DNA of 64,000 nt from Paraburkholderia ribeironis (GTDB taxonomy: Bacteria > Pseudomonadota > Gammaproteobacteria > Burkholderiales > Burkholderiaceae): positions 107,222 through 171,221 of the forward strand of contig NZ_CYGX02000010.1 in assembly GCF_900019265.1 (NCBI RefSeq), in the 5' to 3' direction. The position numbers were made by a program, and so were the translations under genes. Position 1 is the first letter of the stretch; each line of letters begins with the position of its first letter. This document shows positions 16,692 through 28,466 of this stretch, one piece after another. The notes under the pieces are model-generated. The model had not been told where the DNA came from and ran no database searches. It saw nothing but the letters and a program-made list of their open reading frames with translations.

Positions 16692-18092
16692 ATGTCCTCA
16701 GCCCCCGCCACCCACCGCTCCGATCGCCTGCCGCCCAATGGGCCACGCGAGCCGCACGGTGGCGCGCGCACGTCGCGGTGGATCGCGGTGCTGCTGGCGG
16801 TTGCCGTTCTGCACTGGCTCGCCGCACAGTGGTTCGAGCGCAATCGCGCGTCGCTCAGTCCGGCGGACCACGAGCACGTGCCGGTGCAGGTCGCGCTGCT
16901 GACACCCGAGCGGATCGAACGCAAACCCGCTGGCGCCGCTCCACCCGCACCGGCGCCAGCACCCGCCCGCAAGGCGGTGGCGCGCCCACCGCGCGAACAT
17001 GTGTTGACCGCGCTACAGCCGGCGAGGCACGCCGAGCCGCCGGCTGCGGCTGCGGCATCGGACGCGGTGGCGAGCGCGCCAGCCGCAACGGCCGGCCCTC
17101 ACGCGAACGACGCGAGCGCGAGCGCCACCAGCACGGCCAGCGCGCCCGCTACCGCCAGTGCGCCGCAAGCGTCGCCTGGCGTGAAGTTTTCGGTGCCGCC
17201 ATCCGCGGAATTGCAGTACGACACGTTCTACAACGGCGTGCGCAACCAGCCCGGCACGATTCACTGGACCAGCAGCGCGCAAAGCTACGAGATGGTCGTC
17301 ACCGTGCCGCTGCCGTTCGTCGGCGCATTCGTCTACTCGAGCCATGGCCGTATCGATGCATTCGGCCTCGCGCCGGATCAGTACATCGAAAAGCGCGGCC
17401 ATCGGGCGGAAGACATTGCGATCTTCAATCGCACCGATAAAAACATCGGCTTCACGCGCACACCCGCCACGTTGCCGCTGCCGGACGGCGCTCAGGACCG
17501 CTTCAGCATGGTGATGCAACTCGCCAGCCTGGTGCGCGGCGACCCCACCGTCTACAAGCCGGGTGTCACGCGGCAGTTCTTCGTGGTCGATAGCGATAGC
17601 GGCGAAAACTGGCCGGTCGAGACGATTGGCGACGACACCATCCGCACGGCCCAGGGCTACCTCGAAACGCGTCATTTCAAAAGGCTGCCCCGCCATGACG
17701 GCGACATGCGCCGCATCGACGTGTGGCTCGCGCCGTCGCTCGGCTGGCTGCCGGCACGTATCGTTCAGACCGAACCGAATGGCACGCAATTCGAACTAAT
17801 GTGGCGCGGCAAGCTCGCTCTCGACAGCGCGGGCTCGTCTGGCGGCGAGGGCAATGACGCTGACGCCGGCGGTTCGCCCTCTGCTTCGGCTTCGGCTTCG
17901 GCTTCGGCTTCGGCTTCGGCTTCGGCTTCATCTTCAGCTTCGCCTGCGCAATCGCCTGCGCAATCGCCATCGCCTGCGCCATCGCCGGACAATTCGACCA
18001 GCGCCGCGCCTGCTGCTCCATCGGCAATCGCGCCCGGCACCAGCGCTGCCGCACCGGTCGATTCGACCGAGCCCGTCATCATCAAACCCTGA
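16692..18092 (+). CDS. DUF3108 domain-containing protein
   Basis: A 466-residue envelope protein. An N-terminal membrane anchor (about residues 30-48, WIAVLLAVAVLHWLAAQWF) is followed by a Pro/Ala-rich periplasmic linker. The DUF3108 domain spans about residues 170-385 (LQYDTFYNGVRNQPGTIHW, then VVDSDSGENWPVET and RRIDVWLAPSLGWLPARI). The tail is low complexity and includes an Ala-Ser run coded by a hexanucleotide repeat. The domain is beta-rich and of unproven function; TonB-like architecture suggests a periplasm-spanning role. No strong Shine-Dalgarno is seen, so the start is moderately sure. Confidence 0.8.
   Translation: MSSAPATHRSDRLPPNGPREPHGGARTSRWIAVLLAVAVLHWLAAQWFERNRASLSPADHEHVPVQVALLTPERIERKPAGAAPPAPAPAPARKAVARPPREHVLTALQPARHAEPPAAAAASDAVASAPAATAGPHANDASASATSTASAPATASAPQASPGVKFSVPPSAELQYDTFYNGVRNQPGTIHWTSSAQSYEMVVTVPLPFVGAFVYSSHGRIDAFGLAPDQYIEKRGHRAEDIAIFNRTDKNIGFTRTPATLPLPDGAQDRFSMVMQLASLVRGDPTVYKPGVTRQFFVVDSDSGENWPVETIGDDTIRTAQGYLETRHFKRLPRHDGDMRRIDVWLAPSLGWLPARIVQTEPNGTQFELMWRGKLALDSAGSSGGEGNDADAGGSPSASASASASASASASASSSASPAQSPAQSPSPAPSPDNSTSAAPAAPSAIAPGTSAAAPVDSTEPVIIKP
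17883..17930 (+). repeat. Hexanucleotide repeat (GCTTCG)n inside a gene
   Basis: Seven perfect GCTTCG units and one GCTTCA, in frame in the DUF3108 gene, coding an Ala-Ser run. Because the unit is two codons, slippage would lengthen or shorten the run without a frameshift. Confidence 0.85.
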
Positions 18093-18291
18093 TCGCCCAG
18101 ACCTGCTGCGCAGACCTGAACAGGGGCTCAAACAGATCGTCGAAACTTCGTCGACAACGCTGACTCGCAGTACCTGGTGCAACCGTTTGCGCGCGTGCAG
18201 CACAGATGACACAAAGTGCGTCAACCGTTGTCATCGAAACGGGACATCGCGCGAACGGATTCCTCCACCGCGTTCCCTTCAAGGAGCCCGC

Positions 18292-19080
18292 ATGAAAGTG
18301 AACATCAACGGTATCGAAACGCGCTACGTGCTGAGCAATGAGGGCGGCGGCCCGTGGCTGACGTTCATCCATCAACTCGGCGGCGACCTGTCTGTCTGGG
18401 ATCAGCTTGCCGGCTATTTCCGCGACGACTACACCGTGCTGCGCTATGACGTGCGCGGCCACGGCAAGACGGCGGTATCGGCTCAGCCGTTCGGCGTCAT
18501 CGATCTGTCACGCGACCTGGCCGCGCTGCTCGATGCGCTCGATGCCCCCACGACCCATCTGGTCGGCATGTCGATGGGCGGCATGATCGCGCAGCAGTTC
18601 GCACTCGAGCACCCTGCACGCCTCGACAGTCTGACGATTGCCGACAGCAGCGCCGGGACGCCGCCGGAGGCGCGCTCCATGTGGGACCAACGTGCCCGTG
18701 CAGTGCGCACGGACGGCATGGCGACGCTGGTGTCTGCGACGTTGAGCCGGTGGCTGACGCCCGACTTCCAGGCAGCACATCCCGAAGCGGTCGAGCCGAT
18801 CCGCGAAGTGCTGACGCAGACGTTGCCAGAAGGCTACGCGATGGCCTGCGAAGCGCTGCGCGATTTCGACGTCCGCGGTAAGCTGGCAAACATACGGTGC
18901 CCAACGTTGACCGTGGCGGGCCGCCACGATGTGGGCACGCCGCCTGCTACTACGCAGGCAATAGCAGACGCCATCGAAGGCGCACAGTTCGAACTGCTCG
19001 ACGCCGCTCATCTCGCGCCCATCGAGCAATCTCACCGTTTCGCTGCACTGCTTGAAACGTTTCTTGAAAAGCCGGTCTAA
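18292..19080 (+). CDS. Alpha/beta hydrolase, 3-oxoadipate enol-lactonase-like
   Basis: A 262-residue alpha/beta hydrolase. The nucleophile elbow GMSMGGM gives serine 94, the oxyanion strand is TFIHQLGGDLSVWD, and the general pattern DVRGHGKT follows PcaD enol-lactonases. Acid and histidine are expected in GRHDVGTPP and DAAHLAPIEQ. The start at 18292 follows an AAGGAG sequence. No other protocatechuate-pathway gene is near, so the pcaD name is not given; a related ester or lactone may be the substrate. Confidence 0.82.
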   Translation: MKVNINGIETRYVLSNEGGGPWLTFIHQLGGDLSVWDQLAGYFRDDYTVLRYDVRGHGKTAVSAQPFGVIDLSRDLAALLDALDAPTTHLVGMSMGGMIAQQFALEHPARLDSLTIADSSAGTPPEARSMWDQRARAVRTDGMATLVSATLSRWLTPDFQAAHPEAVEPIREVLTQTLPEGYAMACEALRDFDVRGKLANIRCPTLTVAGRHDVGTPPATTQAIADAIEGAQFELLDAAHLAPIEQSHRFAALLETFLEKPV

Positions 19081-19198
19081 CCGGTAGGTTCGGAGGTTTT
19101 ACGAGCGTCAATCCGGACCCACCCCTTGAATTCCACGTCACACGCTCCACCTATGGTGCAGAACCGGCCAGGAGCCAACGGAAATAAGGAGTGTCGCC

Positions 19199-19456
19199 AT
19201 GCAAATGATCTACAACAGCCCCAACTATTGTGTCGTCGAGTTTCCGCCGCAGGAAGGTCAACTGGCCATGAAGTCGGGTGGCTACGAGATCGTCGACAAG
19301 AACATGCAACGCGAAATCTACATCGACGGTGCAATGGCGGCGCGTTTTCGCGAGCACGTGCAGAAGCTGATCGAAGGGGAACCCACGCTGGACGAGGTCG
19401 ACGAATTTCTCGGTCAGTTCGATGTTCTGATGCAACAACCCGTGATCCTTCACTAA
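19199..19456 (+). CDS. DUF3567 family protein
   Basis: An 85-residue protein of the DUF3567 family found in beta-proteobacteria. It begins MQMIYNSPNYCVVEFPP and ends with the helical LDEVDEFLGQFDVLMQQP. It is preceded by AATAAGGAG, a good ribosome site 8 nt before the ATG. It is small, soluble and acidic; no role is known. A rho-independent terminator follows at 19550. Confidence 0.85.
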   Translation: MQMIYNSPNYCVVEFPPQEGQLAMKSGGYEIVDKNMQREIYIDGAMAARFREHVQKLIEGEPTLDEVDEFLGQFDVLMQQPVILH

Positions 19457-19549
19457 CCACAGGGTTTGGCTTAACGTTTTTGGCGACCTACATCGACCGC
19501 GCCGTCCGGCCCCACCGGCGGCCCTTATAAGGCGGTCAGCATCAATCAT

Positions 19550-19589
19550 ACGGCCCCGCAGGCGTTTGCCTCGCCGGGCCGTTTTCTTT
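19550..19589 (+). terminator. Rho-independent terminator
   Basis: Stem built from CGGCCC/GGGCCG with an inner AGGC-GTTT-GCCT hairpin, followed by TTTTCTTT. It closes the DUF3567 transcript before metH1. Confidence 0.75.
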
Positions 19590-19751
19590 GGAGCCCGCGT
19601 TGACCGGCTGATGGTCCCGCCCGTTCCCCAGCTCCTCTCGGGCTCGGCCCCCGGTCATTCGCCTTTCGCGTTATCTTTCCCATCGAGCCCTCGTCCCGCC
19701 CGCCCGGCGTGACGGCTTCGCCCGCGCCGGGCGGATCCGCCCGGCAGCGGC

Positions 19752-19757
19752 TACAAT
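19752..19757 (+). promoter_or_regulatory. Predicted -10 box of metH1
   Basis: TACAAT 41 bp before the metH1 ATG. No good -35 is visible; the upstream sequence is a GC-rich inverted repeat (CCGGGCGGATCCGCCCGG around 19729-19745). I see no SAH or SAM riboswitch in the leader. Confidence 0.45.
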
Positions 19758-19798
19758 GACAGGCTTCCCGAAAACGCCGGCGCAAGCCCTCGTCCGCC

Positions 19799-20869
19799 AT
19801 GAACCAGCCTGCTCAAACCGCCACGCCAGTCCGTCCCGAGGTCGCCTACACGCGCGCCGCGGCACTCCCCGCGCTGCTCAAGTCGCGCATCCTGATCCTG
19901 GACGGCGCAATGGGCACGATGATCCAGCGCTACAAGCTCGATGAAGCCCGTTATCGCGGCGAGCGTTTCAAGGACTATGGGCGCGACGTCAAAGGCAACA
20001 ACGAGTTGCTGTCGATCACCCAGCCGCAGATCATCGCCGAGATTCATGAGCAGTATCTGGCGGCGGGCGCGGACATCATCGAAACGAACACGTTCGGCGC
20101 GACCACCGTGGCGCAGGCGGACTACGGTATGGAAGCGCTTGCGGTCGAGATGAATCTCGCCTCGGCGAAGCTTGCACGCGCCGCGTGCGACAAGTATTCG
20201 ACACCCGACAAGCCGCGCTTCGTGGCCGGCGCAATCGGACCGACGCCGAAGACTGCGAGCATTTCCCCGGACGTGAACGATCCGGGCGCGCGCAACGTGA
20301 CCTTCGACGAACTGCGCGCGGCCTACTACGAGCAGGCGAAGGCATTGCTCGATGGCGGCGCCGATCTGTTCCTCGTCGAGACCATCTTCGACACGCTCAA
20401 CGCCAAGGCCGCGCTGTTCGCACTCGACGAACTGTTCGAAGACACCGGTGAGCGTCTGCCGATCATGATTTCGGGCACCGTCACGGACGCCTCCGGCCGC
20501 ATTCTGTCGGGCCAGACCGTCGAAGCATTCTGGAACTCGCTGCGGCACGCCAAACCACTCACGTTCGGTCTGAACTGCGCGCTGGGCGCCGCGTTGATGC
20601 GCCCGTACATCGCCGAACTGGCGAAGCTCTGCGATACCTACGTGTCCTGCTATCCGAACGCCGGTTTGCCGAATCCGATGAGCGACACGGGCTTCGACGA
20701 ATTGCCCGCGGATACCTCGGGACTGCTGAAGGAATTCGCCGAGGCCGGTCTCGTGAACATTGCCGGCGGCTGCTGCGGCACGACGCCGGAGCACATCGCG
20801 GCGATCGCGCAGGCGCTTGCCGAAGTCAAGCCGCGCCAATGGCCGAACCAGTATCGCGACGCCGCCTGA
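19799..20869 (+). CDS. metH1: Methionine synthase, homocysteine-binding subunit
   Basis: A 356-residue homocysteine S-methyltransferase domain, equal to the N-terminal module of E. coli MetH. It begins with [26 protein letters not shown]. The zinc ligands are cysteine 260 (GLNCALGA) and cysteines 325-326 ([10 protein letters not shown]). The remaining modules are coded by metH2 115 bp downstream. This split is known in beta-proteobacteria. Together the two proteins transfer the methyl group of 5-methyltetrahydrofolate via cobalamin to homocysteine. Confidence 0.95.
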   Translation: MNQPAQTATPVRPEVAYTRAAALPALLKSRILILDGAMGTMIQRYKLDEARYRGERFKDYGRDVKGNNELLSITQPQIIAEIHEQYLAAGADIIETNTFGATTVAQADYGMEALAVEMNLASAKLARAACDKYSTPDKPRFVAGAIGPTPKTASISPDVNDPGARNVTFDELRAAYYEQAKALLDGGADLFLVETIFDTLNAKAALFALDELFEDTGERLPIMISGTVTDASGRILSGQTVEAFWNSLRHAKPLTFGLNCALGAALMRPYIAELAKLCDTYVSCYPNAGLPNPMSDTGFDELPADTSGLLKEFAEAGLVNIAGGCCGTTPEHIAAIAQALAEVKPRQWPNQYRDAA

Positions 20870-20984
20870 GCCTGGCGGCCTGCACACCGGCCGCCGCTTT
20901 CGCGACATCGCAGCAGACGCACCAAGCCGTATCAAGCCGCACCCCGTCGCACCTCAACGCAAGCAATCGACTCGCACATACGCC

Positions 20985-23702
<2,718 letters not shown>

Positions 23703-23857
23703 GCCTTGTGGCGGGAAACCCACCATATCGGATCTGAAAGGCTGAATATTTGCGGCAGCGTAATTTTCGGCTTTGTAGACTGAACCGGTTTTATCCCGCC
23801 AGACGCGGCCAGAACGCGTCGGCTCGTCCAATTGCAGTCGCCCACGGAGAAAATCGT

Positions 23858-24073
23858 ATGAAGAAGAAGACGCTGACGCTGTTATTGACTGCTGTTTCGC
23901 TTGCGGCGGGCGCCTCGGCGGCGCTGGCGCAGCCCGCTGCGCCAGGCGGCGCCAGCCCGGTGAGTTCATATTCGCCACCGACCGAGAAACACGTCAAGAA
24001 GCCGAAGAAACAGCCAATGAAAAAAGCTGCGTCGGCTCCGATGGCCGCTCCGGCTGATGCCGCCAGCCAGTGA
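23858..24073 (+). CDS. Small exported lysine/alanine-rich protein
   Basis: A 71-residue protein. A clear signal peptide (MKKKTLTLLLTAVSLAAGASAALA, cut before QPAAP) is followed by a short Pro/Ser stretch and a basic KKPKKQPMKK segment. A ribosome site GGAGAAAAT precedes the ATG and a terminator follows 40 bp after the stop. No family is recognised; small periplasmic basic proteins of this kind are common in Burkholderia. Confidence 0.75.
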   Translation: MKKKTLTLLLTAVSLAAGASAALAQPAAPGGASPVSSYSPPTEKHVKKPKKQPMKKAASAPMAAPADAASQ

Positions 24074-24112
24074 GCACGGTTGGGTCGGCCGGTTCAGACC
24101 TTTGAACGACGA

Positions 24113-24138
24113 AGAGCCCGCAGCGAGCGGGCTCTTTT
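24113..24138 (+). terminator. Rho-independent terminator
   Basis: AGAGCCCGC-agcga-GCGGGCTCT followed by TTTCATT. It lies 40 bp behind the small exported protein gene and 80 bp before the convergent DUF1840 stop. Confidence 0.85.
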
Positions 24139-24220
24139 CATTGGTGCGCCGAAGTTGGCGTCAGGCTTGGCGCGAGGGTCAGCGTTGACGGACGCGGCAG
24201 GCGCACGCCCCGAGCCGCGA

Positions 24221-24547
24221 TCAAAGTCCCCAGACAATGTCCGCGTTGCCCTTCTGCGCGGCGCGCAGCATGTCGAGGAACGGATACGCGCGCTGCGCGA
24301 GCCCCGGCGGAATCTCGTGTGGCTCGTGGCCCTCTTCGCCTTCGTGGAAATGGCCTTCGTGCTCAGCACGTTCCTGCTTGTCGACGGCGATGGCCGCTTC
24401 GAGTTTGGTGATGGCCGGGCCCAGTTCGTCGTGCGTGATGACGCCGCGATGACCAAGCCGCTTGCCGACAATGCCGACCAAATAATTTGCCAGGTTCTCC
24501 AGCATGATGACATCTGGGCAGGCGCGGCATTTGAAAGTAATCAGCAT
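24221..24547 (-). CDS. DUF1840 family protein
   Basis: A 108-residue DUF1840 protein. It starts MLITFKCRACPDVIMLENLA, where CRAC may bind a metal. LLVGIVGKRLGHRGVIT-type sequence follows, then a His/Glu-rich loop (HEGHFHEGEEGHEPHE) and a C-terminal helix FLDMLRAAQKGNADIVWG. The start at 24547 has a GGGAG ribosome site. The function is unknown; the His/Glu loop suggests metal binding. Confidence 0.85.
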   Translation of the reverse strand: MLITFKCRACPDVIMLENLANYLVGIVGKRLGHRGVITHDELGPAITKLEAAIAVDKQERAEHEGHFHEGEEGHEPHEIPPGLAQRAYPFLDMLRAAQKGNADIVWGL

Positions 24548-24987
24548 GACTGCTCCCTTTTTCGTTATGTCGGATGGACGCTCGAGCACACCGAACGCGG
24601 CGGCCGGCGCGCGTTACGTCGACTCGCCGATCAGGCGCGGCGGCCAGGACCCATGCCGGGCATCTCATTGAACATATTAGCACCTGCTAAAATCCGTCTG
24701 GACGGAAAAGCGCGCCGCGCTGCGCGCGGCGAAGCGCGAGCAGCGTTGCAGGCCCGGCAGGCCGCAACCTCGCATGCCGCGGCAGCCGACGCCACTGCAA
24801 GCTGCCGTGCACCGCTTACCGCGTCGCACGCAACATGCCTGATGGCGTGCCCGACGTGCCCGATGCGCCCGATGCGCGGCGGCGGGCGCATCGCCACTTG
24901 CCACGCTTCTGATGAATCGGCCGCGCCTGCCGCGCGGCCGGCGCCTCTTCCGCATCACCGGATTGCCTCACTGGACTCGCAACAAGC
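24548..24987. other. 440-bp divergent gap between DUF1840 and argS
   Basis: It holds the dyad at 24677 and, on the minus strand, a 14-codon frame with a ribosome site (see findings). The rest (24700-24980) is GC-rich low-complexity sequence with repeated CCCGATGCGC-type words; I see no gene. Confidence 0.4.
24668..24693 (+). promoter_or_regulatory. Extended -10 promoter-like site with dyad
   Basis: TTGAAC, then TGCTAAAAT, an extended -10, with only 14 bp between the hexamers. The -10 overlaps a perfect dyad TTAGCA-cc-TGCTAA (24677-24690). It could drive argS about 290 bp downstream or mark an operator used in both directions. Evidence is sequence pattern only. Confidence 0.3.
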
Positions 24988-26778
24988 ATGCTGCCCGCAC
25001 ATAAACATACCCTCGAAACACTGTTCGCCGACACGGTCAAGCAAGTCGCGCTGGCCTCGCTTGGCGCGACCGAAGCCGCGTTCGTGTCGCCCACCATCAC
25101 GCTGGAACGCCCCAAGGTCGCCGCGCATGGCGACGTCGCATGCAATGTGGCGATGCAGCTTGCCAAGCCGCTGCGCGCCAATCCGCGCCAGCTGGCGCAA
25201 CAGATCGTCGAAGCGCTGCTCGCCCAGCCGCAGGCCAGCGGCCTGATCGAAACCGCCGACGTGGCCGGCCCCGGCTTCATCAACCTGCGCCTCACGGCCT
25301 CGGCCAAGCAGGCGGTGATTGCCGCCGTGTTCGCCGAACAGGCCGCGTTCGGCCGCTCGCAACGCGACGCCGGCAAACATGTGCTGATCGAATTCGTGTC
25401 GGCCAACCCGACTGGCCCGCTGCACGTCGGGCACGGCCGTCAGGCCGCGCTCGGCGACGCGCTCGCGAACGTGCTGGCCTCGCAAGGCTGGGACGTGCAT
25501 CGCGAGTTCTACTACAACGACGCCGGCGTGCAGATCCACACGCTCGCGCTGTCGACCCAGGCACGCGCCCGTGGCCTCGCTCCCGGCGACGCAGGCTGGC
25601 CGGCGTCGGCCTACAACGGCGAGTACATCGCCGAGATCGCGAACGACTATCTGGCCGGCGCCACGGTGGCCGCGAGCGACGGCGAACCCGTCACCGGCGC
25701 GGGCGACGTCGAAGACCTCGAGGCGATCCGCCGTTTCGCCGTGGCGTACCTGCGTCGCGAACAGGACATGGACCTGCAGGCATTCGGCGTGAAGTTCGAC
25801 CAGTACTACCTGGAGTCGTCGCTGTACACGGAAGGCCGGGTCGAGAAAACCGTCGAGGCGCTCGTCGCCGCCGGCACGACCTACGAGCAGGATGGCGCAC
25901 TCTGGCTGCGCACCACCGACGACGGCGACGACAAAGACCGCGTGATGCGCAAGACCGACGGCACCTACACGTACTTCGTGCCGGACGTCGCCTATCACGT
26001 CGCCAAGTGGGAACGCGGCTTCACCAAGGTCATCAACGTCCAGGGCTCGGACCACCACGGCACGATCGCGCGTGTGCGCGCCGGCCTGCAGGGTCTCGGC
26101 ATCGGCATCCCGAAGGGCTATCCCGACTACATCCTGCACAAGATGGTCACGGTGATGCGCAACGGCGAAGAGGTGAAAATCTCCAAGCGCGCCGGCAGCT
26201 ACGTGACGGTGCGCGACCTGATCGAATGGTCGGGCGGCGCGCTGCCGGGCTCGGAAGCGGCGGTCGATCTGATCGACGAGGCAACCATTCGCCGCGGCCG
26301 CGATGCCGTGCGCTTCTTCCTGATTTCACGCAAGGCCGATACGGAATTCGTGTTCGACATCGACCTCGCGCTCAAGCAGAACGACGAAAACCCGGTGCAC
26401 TACGTACAGTACGCGCACGCGCGGATCTGCTCGGTCATCGCCGAATCCAAGGCGCGCTACAACATGGACGAGACCACGCTCGCCAACGTCGACGTGGCGC
26501 CGCTCACCAGCGAACGCGCGATGGCGCTGCTGAACAAGCTCGCGGAATTCCCGGACATGCTGCAACACGCGGCCGACGAACTGGCGCCGCACGCGGTCGC
26601 GTTCTACCTGCGCGATCTCGCCGCGGAATTCCACTCGTTCTACAATGACAAAGCCGAACGCGTGCTGGTCGACGACGCGGCCGAACGCAATGCGCGCGTC
26701 GCGCTGCTTGCGGCCACGCGTCAAGTGTTGGCGAACGGTCTCGCGACGATCGGCGTCTCCGCTCCCGTCAAGATGTAA
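24988..26778 (+). CDS. argS: Arginyl-tRNA synthetase
   Basis: A 596-residue class I synthetase that charges tRNA-Arg. The N-terminal tRNA-recognition domain covers about the first 110 residues. The HIGH motif is HVGHGR at 146-151 in the block [19 protein letters not shown]. The second signature is KISKR at 397-401, a relaxed KMSKS. The C-terminal DALR anticodon-binding domain ends with [16 protein letters not shown]. The length is usual for beta-proteobacteria. The next gene, a SPOR protein, follows with its own promoter. Confidence 0.97.
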   Translation: MLPAHKHTLETLFADTVKQVALASLGATEAAFVSPTITLERPKVAAHGDVACNVAMQLAKPLRANPRQLAQQIVEALLAQPQASGLIETADVAGPGFINLRLTASAKQAVIAAVFAEQAAFGRSQRDAGKHVLIEFVSANPTGPLHVGHGRQAALGDALANVLASQGWDVHREFYYNDAGVQIHTLALSTQARARGLAPGDAGWPASAYNGEYIAEIANDYLAGATVAASDGEPVTGAGDVEDLEAIRRFAVAYLRREQDMDLQAFGVKFDQYYLESSLYTEGRVEKTVEALVAAGTTYEQDGALWLRTTDDGDDKDRVMRKTDGTYTYFVPDVAYHVAKWERGFTKVINVQGSDHHGTIARVRAGLQGLGIGIPKGYPDYILHKMVTVMRNGEEVKISKRAGSYVTVRDLIEWSGGALPGSEAAVDLIDEATIRRGRDAVRFFLISRKADTEFVFDIDLALKQNDENPVHYVQYAHARICSVIAESKARYNMDETTLANVDVAPLTSERAMALLNKLAEFPDMLQHAADELAPHAVAFYLRDLAAEFHSFYNDKAERVLVDDAAERNARVALLAATRQVLANGLATIGVSAPVKM

Positions 26779-26810
26779 CTCCTCCGGCGCAACATGCACG
26801 CGGCCGTCGT

Positions 26811-26816
26811 TATAAT
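26811..26816 (+). promoter_or_regulatory. Predicted -10 box of the SPOR-protein gene
   Basis: A perfect TATAAT 41 bp before the ATG at 26858. It gives the SPOR-dsbA stretch a start independent of argS. Confidence 0.5.
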
Positions 26817-26857
26817 CGATGGCCGTTCCAGGATTCTTTTTGCAGGTGATTCGTACG

Positions 26858-27646
26858 ATGGCAAAACCACGCCGCACAACAAAGCAATCGAAGCAAACCG
26901 GGGGCACTTTTCTCGGCATCGTGCTGGGCCTGATCGTCGGCCTTGCGATCGCGGTAGTGGTGGCGCTGTATATCACCCGTGCGCCTACGCCGTTCGTCTC
27001 GAAAGTGGCGCCGCCCGCGGCGCCGGACACCGGCGCGAGCCAGCCACAATACGACCCGAACCGTCCGCTGCAAGGCAAGACGCCAGGTCAGCCGGTCCCG
27101 CAGGCCGCGCAACCGGCGCCGCCGAACACCGCGCCGGGCCAGACCAATTCGCAGACCCAGGCGGGCATGCTCGAAGAACCGCAGATCGTCGAAGTGCCGC
27201 CGTCGGGCGCCACGTCGAACGGTACGGCGGTGGCGCCGAAGCCGTCGCAGGAAAACGAGACCGGCACGGCCGCCGCGCCAGCGAAGAAGCCGCAAGGCTC
27301 CAGCGCACCGGCCGCCACCGCGGCAGGCTCCGCGCCGAAGGGCACCATGGTCGCCAACGTCAAGCCCGGCTCGAACGCGGCACCGGCGCCGGCGCCGCTC
27401 GACGCGAACACCGGCTACTTCCTGCAAGTGGGCGCGTACAAGACCGCGGCCGACGCCGAACAGCAGCGCGCGCGTCTCGCGTTCCAGGGCTTCGAATCGA
27501 AGGTCACGCAGCGCGATGCGGGCGGCGTCACGTACTATCGCGTACGCATCGGGCCGTTCTCGAAGTTCGAAGACATGAATTCGAGCCGCCAGCGTCTGTC
27601 CGACGCGGGCGTGGATACCGCCGTGATCCGCTTCACCAAGCAGTAA
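26858..27646 (+). CDS. SPOR domain-containing cell-division protein (FtsN-like)
   Basis: A 262-residue inner-membrane protein: a basic cytoplasmic tip (MAKPRRTTKQSKQTGG), one transmembrane helix at about 17-40, a Pro/Ala/Gln-rich periplasmic linker, and a SPOR domain at about residues 183-262 (TGYFLQVGAYKTAADAEQQRARL ... YRVRIGPFSKFEDMN). SPOR domains bind denuded peptidoglycan at the septum. The layout is FtsN-like but much of FtsN function lies in short motifs I cannot confirm. The start at 26858 was preferred over 26819 because the TM topology and the promoter fit it. Confidence 0.87.
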   Translation: MAKPRRTTKQSKQTGGTFLGIVLGLIVGLAIAVVVALYITRAPTPFVSKVAPPAAPDTGASQPQYDPNRPLQGKTPGQPVPQAAQPAPPNTAPGQTNSQTQAGMLEEPQIVEVPPSGATSNGTAVAPKPSQENETGTAAAPAKKPQGSSAPAATAAGSAPKGTMVANVKPGSNAAPAPAPLDANTGYFLQVGAYKTAADAEQQRARLAFQGFESKVTQRDAGGVTYYRVRIGPFSKFEDMNSSRQRLSDAGVDTAVIRFTKQ

Positions 27647-27806
27647 ATAAACGGTAATCGCCGGCCTGCGCCGCGCGCCGAACTATCGACGCGCAGCGCA
27701 TGTCACACGCCGATGGACGATTCAAACGTCCCATACCGAATCCGCCAACGGTGACGGGCACTTGTGTGGCGCCACCGCTCTACCGCTTACCTGGGTCAAT
27801 ACACAC

Positions 27807-28445
27807 ATGAAAAAACTGCTGAGCATTCTGTTCCTCTCGCTGGGTCTGGTTGCCGCCACGGCGCAGGCTTCGCCGAGCGCGCCGGTGTCGGGCAAGGACT
27901 ACACCGTGCTGGCCACGCCGCAACCTACCGACACGCCGGCCGGTAAGATCGAAGTTACCGAATTCTTCTGGTACGGCTGCCCGCATTGCAACGAGTTCGA
28001 ACCGTACCTCGAAGCGTGGGTCAAGAAGCAGGGTCCGGACGTCGTGTTCAAGCGCGTGCCGGTCGCCTTCCGCGACGACTTCATACCGCACTCAAAGATG
28101 TTTCATGCGCTCGACGCGCTCGGCGTCGCCACGCAGCTCACGCCGAAAATCTTCAACGAAATCCACGTCAACAAGAACTATCTGATGACGCCGGAAGAGC
28201 AGGTCAAATTCCTCGCGAAGCAGGGCGTCGATCCGAAGAAATACATGGAGGCGTATAACTCGTTCTCGACGCAAAGCGCGCTGCAGAAAGACAAGAAGCT
28301 GCTCGAAGACTACAAGATCGACGGCGTGCCGACGCTGTCCGTGCAAGGCAAGTATGAAACCGGTCCGGCCGCGACCGGCACCTTGCCGGGCACCCTCCAG
28401 GTGCTCGACTATCTGGTGGCGCAAGTGCGCACCAAGAAGATGTAA
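27807..28445 (+). CDS. dsbA: Thiol:disulfide interchange protein DsbA
   Basis: A 212-residue periplasmic oxidase. The signal peptide ends in ATAQA-SPSAP. The thioredoxin-fold active site is CPHC at residues 58-61 (FFWYGCPHCNEF). The helical insertion follows, and the cis-proline loop is GVPTLSV. It introduces disulfides into exported proteins and is reoxidised by DsbB, which is not in the window. It stands between the SPOR gene and an SDR gene that begins right behind it. Confidence 0.95.
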   Translation: MKKLLSILFLSLGLVAATAQASPSAPVSGKDYTVLATPQPTDTPAGKIEVTEFFWYGCPHCNEFEPYLEAWVKKQGPDVVFKRVPVAFRDDFIPHSKMFHALDALGVATQLTPKIFNEIHVNKNYLMTPEEQVKFLAKQGVDPKKYMEAYNSFSTQSALQKDKKLLEDYKIDGVPTLSVQGKYETGPAATGTLPGTLQVLDYLVAQVRTKKM

Positions 28446-28466
28446 ATGCAGGGACGAGACGCCGGA

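Noticed and set aside
19590..19798. SAH or SAM riboswitch in front of metH1
   Set aside because: I could not find the conserved core of either class; the leader from the predicted start is only about 35 nt.
20760..20984. N-terminal extension of metH2 upstream of 20985
   Set aside because: The added residues overlap metH1 in another frame and do not look like protein; the conserved MetH block starts right after 20985.
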